Source: Hemileia vastatrix (Eukaryota > Basidiomycota > Pucciniomycetes > Pucciniales > Zaghouaniaceae). From it: 64,000 nt of DNA. Numbering within the stretch: position 1 is the stretch's first letter; every line of letters begins with the position of its first letter. The notes beneath the pieces are model-generated. The model was not told where the DNA came from. It saw nothing but the letters and a program-made list of their open reading frames with translations, and did no database searches. Shown piece after piece: positions 1 through 11,350 of this stretch. A program made the translations under genes and the position numbers. Location of the stretch: the NCBI GenBank assembly GCA_030280995.1, contig JASXTE010000014.1, forward strand, positions 20,219,650 to 20,283,649, written 5' to 3'.

Positions 1-309
1 CTTTTTTAATTATATTTCTGATTCATAAATTCAGGTCAATAGGGAGTTAAAAAACCCATCTGACCAAATCCTGCTAGAGGAATCTTCTCTGCCAGATGTA
101 TTTCAAGAATCTGATCTTTCTTTTAATGAGAACTTGGCTAACCATTCTAGCTTGACTACTTGAAGAGGATATAAATGGCCTCAAAGTAATTTATTTTTGC
201 TCTCTAAATTCAGGTTTACTCTTGAAAGACTTCTTTGAAGATGAAAAGTAAGACCAAATATATATTGAAGCCATTAAATCTACTCTAACTGAAGTTTACC
301 ATGACCTCA

Positions 310-1015
310 TAGATTTTTTTTCAAAACATAAGGTTAGAAAGCTACCATCCCATTGATCCTACAATCATCAAATAGAGTTAATAGGTCCTGTAAATTATTT
401 TTTGAAAGACAAATCTCAAGCTCTTTGAGACCACATTTCAGAGAATGTAGAAAAAGGTTTCATTCAATCTGGTTAATCTCCAACTAGCTATCAAGCTCTT
501 TTTGTTAAGAAAAATGATGGAAGTCTTGGGTTATGTGTTTATTATAGAAAACTCAAAGCAGTGACTAAGAAGAATGCTTATCCAGTTCCTCCTTTGTAAT
601 TAATTCTTACTTTGTTTAATGGTGCTTATTTCTTTTCTAAAATTGATCTCAGAAGTGCTTACAATCTTATACTTATTGTGGAAGTGCATGAACCTGTAAC
701 TGAAATGTGTACCAGGTTTGGTAGTTTTGAATATTTAGTAATGCCCTTTGGATTGTGTAAGTCACCATCAACTTTTCACACTTTTGTCAACAATATCTTT
801 CAGGATATTGTCAAACAGTTTATTGTTGTATATCTAGATAACTTTTTAATCTTCCCAAAGACCCTTGAAGAAGATATTCAACATGTAGAAATGGCTCTTA
901 TTTTCCTTCAAGAAAAAGTCCTCTACACCAAGCACACTAAATGTGAATTACACATAAATTATCAATGTATAAAGATTTTATGGTTGCCTTGCTGTAAGAA
1001 AAATGCATGGTAGTT
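310..1015 (+). pseudogene. Reverse transcriptase fragment of element H
   Basis: The frame before 612 contains the RT entry motif YPVPP and stops at several places. From 612 an open stretch of 133 residues carries motif A as KIDLRSAYNLI and the block FEYLVMPFGLCKSPSTF. The catalytic YxDD box is present as YLDN, so the second aspartate is lost. These motifs are diagnostic of Ty3/gypsy RT. Homology ends near 1015, where inserted sequence begins, and resumes at about 2205 with the next RT segment. Non-functional. Confidence 0.8.
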
Positions 1016-1436
1016 GGATAAACAGAAGAAACCCCTGTCTCTTTAAGTAAAATAAGAGTTTACAATATACTATGCTTAAGCAACTATTTTATGAGAAATG
1101 ACTTGTTGACCAAATTAATTTAATGGTTTAGAGATGGTGAATCTGTTTTCTTAAATTTAGGTAAAAGAAATACATCAGTAAAGTTGTACTAAGGAAGGTT
1201 ATTTAAATTATTGACTTTATATATTTTATGAATTTTATATTTTAGCTAACAGATGTTAAAATGGAGTCCCTGAAGTTTAGAAGCTTCCAATGATTCCCTA
1301 TAAGTATATACATAAGAGTTGTAGAGTAAAATTTATGATGAGTTATATAAAAGTGTTATTTTATAATGGTAATATAATTTATGAAATTTTATGTAAATTT
1401 AATTATGGCTTTGAAGTGAAGTTGTGTGATTACTGC

Positions 1437-1572
1437 CAATTTTGAAATTTTGAGTCTGGAGCATTCATATGTAATACTAAGTCATGTGCCTAACTTTCCC
1501 TGCCAGAGCTCATCCAAAGCTTGTCTGGAGCTTTTCCTGACATCCAGACTCAATTAGAACCTTAAAAACTTA
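1437..1572 (+). repeat. Dispersed repeat R, copy 1
   Basis: It matches the reverse complement of 63031-63152 over about 120 bases with many substitutions. Shared landmarks are AATTTTGAG at one end, CATGTGC in the middle and CCAGACTCAATTA near the other end. Family unknown. It lies directly beside the MITE at 1575. Confidence 0.5.
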
Positions 1573-1574
1573 AT

Positions 1575-1774
1575 AGGGGGTATCAAAGTTAGAAATTTTT
1601 AATTATTCAAAAGGTACTTCACAACACAAAAAGAAAGCCACAAACTTGACATTAATTCTTAGCAAAAAGGTGTTTTAATAACACAATATGGCATATTTTA
1701 AAAAAAAATCCTGGTTGACTTAGTGGAAAAAAGAGGTATTTTGAAGTGGAAGATTTCTAACTTTGATACCCCCT
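1575..1774 (+). mobile_element. MITE, GGGGGTATCAAAG family, copy 1
   Basis: This 200-bp non-coding element begins AGGGGGTATCAAAGTTAGAA and ends with the exact reverse complement, a terminal inverted repeat of about 20 bp. AAT flanks both sides, which fits a 3-bp target-site duplication as expected for PIF/Harbinger-type elements. The interior matches the reverse complement of 63729-63928 closely. The same terminus, with one base changed, closes the larger element ending at 8889, suggesting that element or a relative as the autonomous source. Confidence 0.85.
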
Positions 1775-2204
1775 AATAAAAAATCTAGAAAGATCACAGA
1801 TAATAAAGACCATTCTCTTTTATTTTCACAAATATTTTTTTAGTCTGCACTGTAGTATTCATCAAGCTAAAAATCATCAAAGTTAATCAATTTATCAAAA
1901 ATTAAAAATATTTAGAAACTTTATAAAATAATTAAAGATATAAGAAACTATCCTAAGATTCTTGATCTTCTTGAATTTCATTTCCATATGTTTTCCAGCC
2001 CATGAATATAATTTTGGCCCATTAAATAAATTTTTTATTTTGCACTTTTGATACAACCAATTTTAACCACACAATCAACCATTTTTCTTCATAATAAAAT
2101 AAAATAAACCCAATATTATCATAAATTCACCAAAAAATAATCCCCAAATAATAGTCCCTTCAAATTTTTGTGCTGCACAAAACTTGAGACAGCCACATTG
2201 ACTT

Positions 2205-2900
2205 TTTGGGTTTTACATTGTCCACTGATGGTTTAGTCATGGATGATAAAAAGGTTCAAAAAGTTTTGGAATGGCCTGAGCCTATAACTCTAGAATCTTT
2301 ACAGTAGTTTTTAGGTTTTGAAAATCTCTATCAAATATTTACAAAGAATTACTATAAAACTATTACAGATCTTGCTTTCTTCTTAAAAAATATATTCCTT
2401 TTGCCTTCAAAGTAATAGCCCAAATAGAATTTGAAGTATTGAAAACTGCATTCATCACACCTCCAATTCTTCAACAATTTGATCCTCTTGTCTTAAAATT
2501 ATTTGAGAAAGATGCTAGCCATTACACTATAGTGGGGGTAATATCCCAATAAAATCTTGAAACAAAATTGCTTCATCCTGTTGTGTTTTAATCATGCATA
2601 CTTATTCTAGAAGAACTAAATTAAGAAATTCATGATAAAGAATTGCTAGCTATAATTCATTTCATTAAAAAATGGTGTTCTTTTCTTCTCAATCTTAATA
2701 GTTCTTTTAAAATTCTAACTGGCCATATTTCTTTTAAATACTTCATGTCTTAAAAAGTACTAACTAGACATCAGGCTAGGTGGTCTGAGTTATTATCTGA
2801 ATTTTATTTTACTATTACCTACCACACACAAAAAAATTGGATAGTTCCAGATATTTTATCATTTTGGGACAACTTTTAGCCACAGAAGGAAGAGGCATTT
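2205..2900 (+). pseudogene. RT thumb and RNase H fragment of element H
   Basis: One frame, broken by stops, reads DFLGFTLSTDGLVMDDKK followed by a stretch matching the gypsy thumb (WPEP, then FLGFENLYQIF). RNase H hallmarks follow: SHYTIVGVISQ, where the usual DAS active-site start has decayed, then EIHDKELLAI, and TRHQARWSELLSEF near the end. This continues the RT that stops near 1015. Dead copy. Confidence 0.7.
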
Positions 2901-2999
2901 GCTAACAAGAAGTCAGCACATTTGAAATCAATTTTCAATGAATTAATGTTAGTAACTCATCAACTTAATTTGATGACAACACAATCAATTCAGGATCCA

Positions 3000-3790
3000 C
3001 TTTACAAAATTAGGGAAGCTCATTCAAAGGATAATTATTGCTTGGGGATTTAAGACAAAATACTCTTGAAGAAAGGAGTTAAGATATTTGGTATAGAATC
3101 AGGTTTGTTAATATTCAAAGGTAGAGTAGTCATACCTGAAAATAGGGAGATAAAATTATGGATATTTAATAGTAGACATGGTTCTCCATTAGTTGGTCAT
3201 TTTGGTGTTGATAAAACTTATCATTTAATAGTGAGGGATCTCTTTTGGCCAGGAATGACCAGGGATATTAAAGTCTATATTTAAGCCTGTTATGAGTGTA
3301 ATTGGGACAATGTACCTTGACACAGGAAGTATGGGTTGCTTCAACCACTTTAAATTCCCTTTAAAACATTGGAATCAATTTTGATTTATTTTGTTTCTCA
3401 ATTACCTCCATCAGATAATTTTGATGCTATACTATTCATAGTTGATAGATTCTCTAAAATTCCTATTTTTATTAAAGCTTATACTAGTACAACTGCAGAA
3501 GATTTAGAAAAAATATTTCTAGAATTTGTATATTTTAAACATGGCTTTACCTACTGGTATTATTTCATACAGATGCTCCCTGTTTAATTTTACTTTCTGA
3601 AATCAAATTTGTCAGCAATTAAATATTACAAGGAAAATTTCTACAACCTATCATCCTGATACAGATGGAAAAACCAAGAGAATTGTCAAATAATCAAAAA
3701 ATATCTTCCAATGTATGTCAATTATCAACAAGACAATTGGACCACATGGTAAACATTGGCCAAATTTGCTTATAAACACTCAACACATTC
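3000..3790 (+). pseudogene. Integrase fragment of element H
   Basis: An open stretch from 3066 carries RHGSPLVGHFGVDKTY and DLFWPGMTRDIKVYI, the zinc-binding N-terminal part of a gypsy integrase. After a stop comes the CxxC half of the HHCC finger (ACYEC). The core follows at 3369 with FVSQLPPSDNFDAILFIVDR. The first catalytic aspartate, normally in MDF, reads IYF here, so the DDE triad is broken. Frame is lost after 3590. Confidence 0.75.
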
Positions 3791-4204
3791 CTCAACAAAA
3801 CAATGTTCTTTCATAACAATCTATAGAAAATATTCTCAATTCAATCCAATTCATGTGGGATTTAATCATCCTGCTGAAAACTATCTTTGAAAAATTTAAT
3901 AACTTCAAGGCAAAATTCATTCTAGCATCAGGGTGGAAAATTGAAGGTATAAGGAGCAGGCCAACAAACATTGAAAATCTGCTCCACTTTTCAAAGAAGC
4001 CAATAAAGTATGTCTTGACTCTAAAAACATTCAACAACTTGACCATCAAAGAAACTATTGAAAAAATGCTTGGTTCCATTTGAAATTGATGCTGAAGTCT
4101 CCAAAAATTTATTTTGACTCATGTTACCTTTGAAATGAAAATCAATTCATTCTGGTTTTCATTTATATTTTCTGGAAATTACTTGATAAATATACCTGGG
4201 AAAG

Positions 4205-4440
4205 AACCAACCCCCTCTGGAACCAGTGGAAGTAGAGGATCATCTAGAGTGGGAAGTAAGTTGGATTCTTCATTCAAGAAGGAGAAAGGGAAAGCTTCAA
4301 TACCTTGTGGAATAGGAAGGCTATCTTGATAACTAGAATAAACCATCTTAGGAACCATCTTTTAATGTTTCAAATGCTCCTGAAATTTTAAAATCTTTTC
4401 ATTTAAAATGTCCTCAAAAACCTAAACCTTAAACTCAACT
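4205..4440 (+). pseudogene. Chromodomain remnant of element H
   Basis: The frame starting with EPVEVEDHLEWEVSWILHS and running through RRRKGKLQYLVE, then EPSFNVSNAPEILKSFH, matches the C-terminal chromodomain of fungal gypsy integrases. It is interrupted by three stops. Chromodomains in this family direct integration through histone marks (known family behaviour; no function is likely here). It marks the 3' end of the coding part of element H. Confidence 0.75.
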
Positions 4441-5280
4441 TTCTTTCTTTAAACTTTTAAAACATTTTTTTCTTTATAATCCAATTTTAAATTTTAATAA
4501 ATTTTTCTTTTTATTTCAATTCTTTTTTCTTTCTAAAAACCTAAAAAATAAATTTAAATTTAAATTTCAATTACAATAAATTAAAATTAAAATAAAACTA
4601 AAACTAAACTAAAATCAATTAAATAAAATAAATATAAAATCAATAAATCAAAATAAATTGAATAATACACAAATTAAAATTTCTTTTTCTCCAAATTTTA
4701 TTACACCAAATCACATTTTTATTTCTTTTCAATTATTTCTTTATTTTTATATCACTTCAACTCAACCTCAATTCAATCTTTTATTTCTACAGCTTCAATT
4801 CAACCTAAAACTTTTCTTTTATTTTATTTTTTCTTCTATCTAAACCATTCTCAAATCATCAACATCTTCATGAAATAACTAAAAACCATCATATTTCTCA
4901 ATTATCTTCAAAACTGAAATCTTTTTTCTTTTTTAAATTAATTCCTTTCTTCTATAACTTTTTATTTCTAAAAACACATTTCTTTCTTTTAAAATTTTTC
5001 TAAAACAAATTTTTTTCTTATCTCTCTTCTTCTTTATAGGAATTACAAAAATTAAAATAAAACTTCCAAATAACATAGTTTCAAATAAACTTAACTAAAT
5101 AACATAAACCAAATTTTTTTCTCTAAATCTCAATTTTCTTTTTTTCTTTTAAATAAATAAAAGTTTAATCAAATAAACAACAAAATATATTTAACAAAAT
5201 ATTCAAGACAAAAACTATATAAAATCTTTTTTTTTCTTTTTTTTCTTTTATTTCTATTTCAAAATTCTTTCTTCTATTTT
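4441..5280. other. AT-rich non-coding stretch
   Basis: Very AT-rich DNA with T/C-rich runs on the plus strand (for example 4480-4540 and 5220-5280). No gene, LTR terminus or inverted repeat is supported. It could contain the decayed 3' LTR of element H, but no matching copy is in the window. Confidence 0.4.
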
Positions 5281-5283
5281 CCT

Positions 5284-6190
5284 TCAAATAAAATCCTTCA
5301 TTTTTTCCACCACCTTTTGAATCTCTTTTCTACCCTTTTCAAATACCTCTTCTTCTCCAGCTGGAACAACTTCTCCAATGTACAGTAACTCTTTCGCTAC
5401 ATTATGCAAAGCCAAATTGAAAATTCCGTCAATTTTTTTGCATAGTTTTTTTGAAAAAAGTGATCCTGGGAGCCTGACCAGGCTTCTTTGACCACACCTG
5501 ATCAAACTCAACCTCCCCAATCAAATCATTTACAACAGGATTGGGATTTTCAATCCTCAAAGGACCTGCTTCAGTTGATTTTTCAACTTCTGTTCTAGGT
5601 TTGACAACATAATTAACTACTGGTTTGACAGGAAATTCTTTTATGATTTCTTCCTTCTAAAAACAAAGAATCAGTTAGCTACTAAATCAAAAACAACTTA
5701 AAATTTAAAACACTTACTTCAAACTCAGGTCTACTTTGATGAATAAAGTAGGCTTGGTGGCCTCAACTACCTCCACCTTCTCATCATAATCATCTTTTAA
5801 AATAAGTCAATTCTGTTTCTTGGTAGGAGCTACCTCAACTACCTGATCTGGCCCATCTTTGACAAGTTTTTCAAAATCATTTTCTTGGGCCATTGGCCGC
5901 TTCCAAAAATTAAGGGTGGTCACCCAGCACAAAATTTCCTTTCTCTCCTCTTGATTAAAAGTATCCTCTGTGCCATCAATCACCAACTCATTTTAAATTG
6001 AAACCTCCCATATTTCCTCAAAAATGGTGTGATCCTTAACAATTTACCAAAATTTTGGTTGAGGTAAAACTCCCTTCCATGACTGCATTTTTATATGATG
6101 CATCACAAGCTACTCAAAGCCATCAACAAACCTTGCACTTCTTGTGAGGATCTCAAGAATCCATACTCTCAACCCAAAATAAGTCCATAG
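5284..6190 (-). pseudogene. Unidentified decayed gene within probable element F
   Basis: On the minus strand a frame with a few stops reads, from right to left, MQSWKGVLPQPKFW, FEEIWEVSI, ELVIDGTEDTFNQEERKEIL, then CWVTTLNFWKRPMAQEN, and continues to a 78-residue open end at 5284. The sustained acidic, sensible protein text argues for a real ancient gene rather than chance. I do not recognise the family. A possible intron lies near 5650-5720. Position left of a Myb/SANT-like gene and a Harbinger-type terminus suggests it is cargo or part of that transposon. Confidence 0.45.
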
Positions 6191-7300
6191 CTACACAAGC
6201 TTTACAGGCTGCCTTGAACTGTTGTGTGTGTGTGCTGCCATTGGTGCAGGGGTGAGGAGGAGTCAGAGTCTAATCTTTATGTTCAGGCATGAAAAATTAA
6301 ATTATTATTTTTTATCTAAAACTTTTTTTAATTCAAGAAATAAAGTAGATAAGGTTAATAGAGAGTTCTCATGCTCAACAGAGCTTATGTTTTATACCCA
6401 AGCATCTGTCATGTGCCATGTGACATTCAAAGTAAAAGTTAAACTTTTTAATCCATAATCTAGTACACAAATACATATGCAAAGTTCAGAAGCAATATCT
6501 ACATAGCAACTGAATTTTTCATTTGTGTGTCTAAATTTGACTGTGCTATGAACTGCGCTATCTAAAACTTAAATCTAAATTAATCAATCATATGCTTATA
6601 CTTTTCAATCTTAGGCCAATGTGCAGTGTATTAGTGTTATGGTAAATGGTACATTGTAAATGTGGTTTATTGCGTATATGAGGGTAATCTAAGGTCTGTG
6701 AGTAGGAATAGGAGTGGGTTATATTGGAGGGACAGTGATTAATTAAGGATGTTTTATCAAAGTGGTCAATGCAAGGTGAAGTTATCTATATAATTGGGTG
6801 GATTTGGTTTAACATTCCTTAGAGATGAGTTATAATATTGTTTTGATAGTATTTGAATTAATATAAGGCTATTTGAGTTTCCTGCCTTACTTAATAATAA
6901 ATCTCATTAAATCTTAAATTTCTAAATATTTCTTTGATTTTTAAGCTTTAAACCTTCATAAGATCGACCTGAATATGTATAGTCACTTTACAATTACATT
7001 ATTATTCATCTCAAACATATCTTGAAGTAGTATTAATTTATCTTTGACATATCTTTGAACCACTTCCTTGAAGTAGTCCTCAAATATGTTTTCCAATCTC
7101 ACTTACTCAGGAACAACTTTGATCTTGTGTGTAGGCTGTCTGGTAACAGGTGGGGTATTGTGAAATTTTTTCAAGTCAAGAATTTTTTAAATTGAAATGA
7201 AAATATTAAACTAATAATGGATAGAGTAAAAAAATTGATGAAATTATGAAAAACTTTTATCTACAAATAATTATGAAAAAATGGAATATGAACAAAATAA
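6191..7300. other. No gene seen
   Basis: AT-rich sequence without a supported reading frame. A short open frame at 6222-6458 has no recognisable content. Nothing else stands out. Confidence 0.4.
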
Positions 7301-7309
7301 AAAAAAACT

Positions 7310-8480
7310 AGTCATAAAATGTTTTCATTAAGTGTTTAATTTCCTCAACAGATTTATTAGCTTTAACACACTCTAACAAGAAGACTTTATTTTTTGAACT
7401 ATCTTCAAGTTGATACTTGAGTTTCATCTGACCAAATAGGAAATATTACTTGAGTGCCTTTTTCTCTTTCTTCATCTCAATTTTCTTCCCCTGAAAGTCA
7501 TGTGCCCTCTCATCCCTCAGTAAAGAAAGCTTGAATTTCTTTTTCTTCTAGTCTTGTTCCCTCTCTTCCATCTGAAAACAGAGTATTAGTTTCTTCTCCT
7601 CCAAGACTTGTGCCCTATCTTCCCTGCTTAAGGAGAACTTGTATTTTTTTGTTTGAAATTTATAAGTATCTCTTTCAACTTCAACTTTACCTAGAGTTAG
7701 AAGGAATATTAAAAAAAATAAAGTCTCACTAAGTTATTAAGAGGTATGCTATCACTTACCAGCATCATTTTTCTTCAAAAAATCATCAATGGAAGAAAAA
7801 GGGGTTTGGGAAAAACTATCTCTGTTTCGTTTTCTTTGACTGTTGAAATTCAGAGTAGTTGATAGTATTTTCTTTTTTTAGAAGGTAAAATTTTCATCTT
7901 CATCATTAATGCTAGCTTAAGACTTTCTTGCTTAAGGATCCTGGGTTTTCTCATTATCCTTTTTAGAAATAAAATAATAAAATAACTAGACAAGAAATAA
8001 ATTCTCACTTGAGTGAGATCATGTTGGTTTATATTTCAATAAGGATCTATTGAAAAGATATCTTGACTGGTGGAAGTCAAATGAAAATTTTTTCAGGATT
8101 AAAGTTGGCTTTCTCTCCAAATATAGAATTCATCTCTTTATAGTAAGGACATAAATAATTAATTTTATCATCTATAGATTTGATGTCCTTACTGATATCA
8201 AGGTCAGTAATACCAAAACCAATGGAATATCAAAGAGTCTTAGCCTTCTTATATTTGGCTTCATAGTTCTTGAAGCATTCATAAATCTGTTTAGGAAAAA
8301 ATTCAATCCTTCTATTTGTCTTATTTTGTACTTTTTTGACCATTAGAAGATATTTATTGACTTTTGATTCAGGGGGCCATCATACATTAGTTGCATTCTC
8401 AGTAACAAAACAAGAATCATAATTAGTTTTAGTTTTCAGCCAGTTGATAAATATCAGGTGATAATCTTTTTTGTTGAAAG
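7310..8480 (-). pseudogene. Myb/SANT-like Harbinger accessory gene of element F, decayed
   Basis: The minus strand reads KQIYECFKNYEAKYKKAKTL followed by SIGFGITDLDISKDIKSID, the pattern of the Myb/SANT-like DNA-binding domain that PIF/Harbinger elements encode beside the transposase. Its far end, near 7310-7560, has a charged coiled coil ending LLECVKANKSVEEIKHLM, which matches the ends of the corresponding genes in element B (LTCINANKSNANIKELLSLL) and element A. Several stops are present. The gene is oriented away from the terminus at 8889, as in B. Confidence 0.6.
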
Positions 8481-8864
8481 TATTTGATTTGTCAGCTCAA
8501 TGGGGGAAAGAGGGAGTATTGGGATTTGAAGAACAACTGTGTGGAAGTCTGCCTTTGAGAATATCTATAATGAGAAGGAATTTTAGGATATTTGAAGATG
8601 AAAAGGAGAAGAAACAAGAAGATGGGTTGGGCAGGGGTTCTGAATGCATAAAATGAATAGACAGGATGGGAGTTCACAGAAAGGTAGGGAGGCTGTCACA
8701 TCAAAAAAGTTTTCCAAGATGTTGTTATGAAAAATTGACAATAAAAATTTTAGATAAGATGTAAAGATTGGCACATAAAATATCTAATAACCCAATTATT
8801 AGCAAGAATAATTGCAAAAGATCATTGAGGTATAATGATTTTTATCTGAAGTTAATTTAATTGT

Positions 8865-8889
8865 GGATCCCTTAACATTGATACCCCCT
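8865..8889 (+). mobile_element. Right terminus of Harbinger-like element F
   Basis: The sequence AACATTGATACCCCCT, followed by ATT, is the same terminus as the MITEs at 1575 and 63729. No matching left terminus was found, so element F probably lost its left end; its body is taken as about 5280-8889. Confidence 0.6.
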
Positions 8890-9339
8890 ATTATATGAAG
8901 CTGATTGTTTTTCTGATGCTTTATGATGGCTTTTTTTGATGGTGCATTTTTTTTTCAATTTTAAATTATCAGTTCTTTATTTTATGTCCCTTTTTTCAGA
9001 ATGGTGATCAAATATTCTTTGAGCTGTATGTGTACACATGCAGGCAATATAAGTCTGGTAGTTTATCAACCATTTTTGAAAAGTGTGTATTCTCACACTT
9101 TCACAAAAATGGTGGTCACTCAAATATTTTTTGAATACATGTGACTAAATATTATGCAATATACAAAATTTTTTGGGTTTCCATGTCCTTAAGCTCATAT
9201 TATATGGCTTCAATTTTTCTACTTTTACTTTGATGATGTACTTTGTTTTCATGGTGAATGAATTATTTCAATGGGCTACCTTTCTTTAATTATTTATTTT
9301 AACTTATTATGTGTGATATTTGAGTTTAGAACTTAAATG

Positions 9340-10130
9340 TAAAATGAAAATTGAGATGATAAAATAGCTAGAAAAGTAGGAAATATGATATTTGAGTGTA
9401 AAATTATGACAGAAATATTGCATGTGAAATGAGATTAAAATGTTATTATGTGATGAAATGTGATAGATATCAAATTATAATTATGAAATAGCAATTTAAA
9501 TGAGAAATAATGTTAGAAAATGATGTAATTCAATTTTTTAGTATACAATTAAAATGGAAAAGGTGAATATGAGATGAGATATAATTTATAAAACGATAAA
9601 ATATGCTATTTGAGCAGAAAATAGTTTTTTGATAAAGGCATGCAACTTGAAAATAAAATTTTTTGAAAAATGAAATGTGATATACCATTATCAAGTTTTG
9701 ATTGAGAAGTAGAAAATGGTAGCATGAAAATCTTAGCAAAAGATGAAATGTGATATTTAAGTATAAAATTATTATATAAAAATATCACATGAGATGATAA
9801 AAATTATTAGCATATGATGGAATGTGATAATTTAGTATAAAATTTTTATACAAAAAGCCATATGAGATGAGATAAAACTTGTAGAATGATCCAATATTTT
9901 TTTATAATTATAATATTGATTGAAAAATAACATGATATGTGGTTAAAAACTTATTGAATATTGAAGGCTGATGGAACAGTAAAAAAATTTATGACAAATT
10001 TTTTTTCAAATGATTAAATGTGATATTTGAGAAAACTTATATTATGGTAATAGAGAGATTTAGATAAGAAAAAATGTTAGAAAGTGATGGATTGTGATAT
10101 TTTAATATTAAATTGATCTTTCAAAGGGGA
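9340..10130. repeat. Diverged tandem repeat around GAAATGTGATATTT
   Basis: Words such as ATGAAATGTGATATTTAAG, GTATAAAATT and ATGAGATGAGATA recur roughly every 80-110 bases (for example near 9440, 9560, 9680, 9745, 9820, 10015 and 10090). Units differ by many substitutions and indels, so this is an old minisatellite-like array. Confidence 0.6.
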
Positions 10131-11029
10131 TGAAACCTTACTGGTAGTTAAAGAAAAGTTACTGAATGAGTTCTGGTCAAACTCTACTCAAAGGCTGAAC
10201 TAGTGCTGAAAAATTTCTTTTTGAGTGTTGTCTACACTCCAGACTTGCATGCAGGTCCCCCTCCGTAATTTTTCCTGGTGAAGCCTGATAAAGCCCATGC
10301 TCTACATGACCTTTATATCACATTCGGAATCTCTCAGTTATCTTTTTTAGATTCAGAATAATTTTTTTTCTTTTGGCCTTAAAATATTTTAATCTAGATC
10401 AAATAGTATCAAATATGAGTCTAGAAACTTTATATAATAGTAGATTTCAAGTGTTATTTTATGGTGATATTGGGGCTGAAAATAAAAAAAGTAAAATTAT
10501 CTATTTATATTAATATAAGAGTATAAAAGGAAGTTAAAGTGTAGAAAAAGGTAAAATAATGTTTTCATTCCCGCAAAAAAAATCTTGCACCTGCTAGAAG
10601 TTTCCTATCCCTAACTTAACTATGGTATTTCAATGGAGGGATGGAGCCTGATAGTAGGTTCTAAAAGTTCTTTCCTGGCTCATGAAAGCAATAAATTCAG
10701 CCAATTCTAGTATTTAAATAAAATTTATATAATATTTCATATAAATATTGACAGAAAGAATAATTCACTTCTAAATTAGATGACATAGGGAAAGAATAAA
10801 ATCTACACAATCTGTGTGAACAGAAAGCTTGAGAAATGTCTCACACATATATAGTGGTTCTTTTTCATTAAATGTAGTGGAAATTTTTGTGATACAACTT
10901 GTATTTCAAAATATTATGCATTAACTCATCCAATAATTTAACTGCTCATCTTTAATAATGTTTTTTACACTTCACTTATGAAATAAATAATTTTACAATG
11001 AGCTTTATAGATTGTTTCACATTTGGGTA

Positions 11030-11350
11030 TGAGTACATTGGAAATTTTCTAATAATATTCATGAGAGTTAAATAAGGTTCTAAAAAGCTAATAAGGATTC
11101 TAAGTATTCTTGAAATATTTAAATAAGATTCCAAAAAGCTAATTAAAGTTTTAGGTACTTTGAAATAGTTAAATAAGTTTCAAGGAATATTGAAGATGAT
11201 GAATAAGGTTTGAGGTATCCTCAAAAATGAAATATATGATTTGAATAATCCTTGAAGATGATAAATAAGGCTTAATTTTATGTCAAAGAAAATAAATAAG
11301 GGTTAGGATTTCTTAAAAGGAAATATATAAGATTTAATATAAATGCAAGA
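11030..11350. repeat. Short diverged tandem repeat around GATAAATAAGG
   Basis: Forms of GTTAAATAAGGTT, GATGAATAAGGTTT and GATAAATAAGGCTT recur about every 40-60 bases. No coding content is seen. Confidence 0.5.

Larger units (their letters stand above)
1016..2204. other. AT-rich insertion inside element H pol
   Basis: This stretch separates two adjoining parts of the pol reading frame and has no coding content I can support. It holds a 136-bp repeat also found inverted at 63031-63152, and a complete 200-bp MITE at 1575-1774. The exact ends of the insertion are not visible because the gypsy sequence on both sides is decayed. Confidence 0.5.
1..4440 (+). mobile_element. Decayed Ty3/gypsy chromovirus (element H), left end outside window
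   Basis: Translation on the plus strand gives, in order, reverse transcriptase (about 310-1015), the thumb and RNase H region (2205-2900), integrase (about 3000-3790) and a chromodomain-like tail (4205-4440), with many stops and frameshifts. The order RT-RNase H-integrase-chromodomain is that of a chromovirus. The pol is interrupted between about 1020 and 2204 by unrelated AT-rich DNA. No LTR could be identified on either side; the left one would lie outside the window. The copy is dead. Confidence 0.8.
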
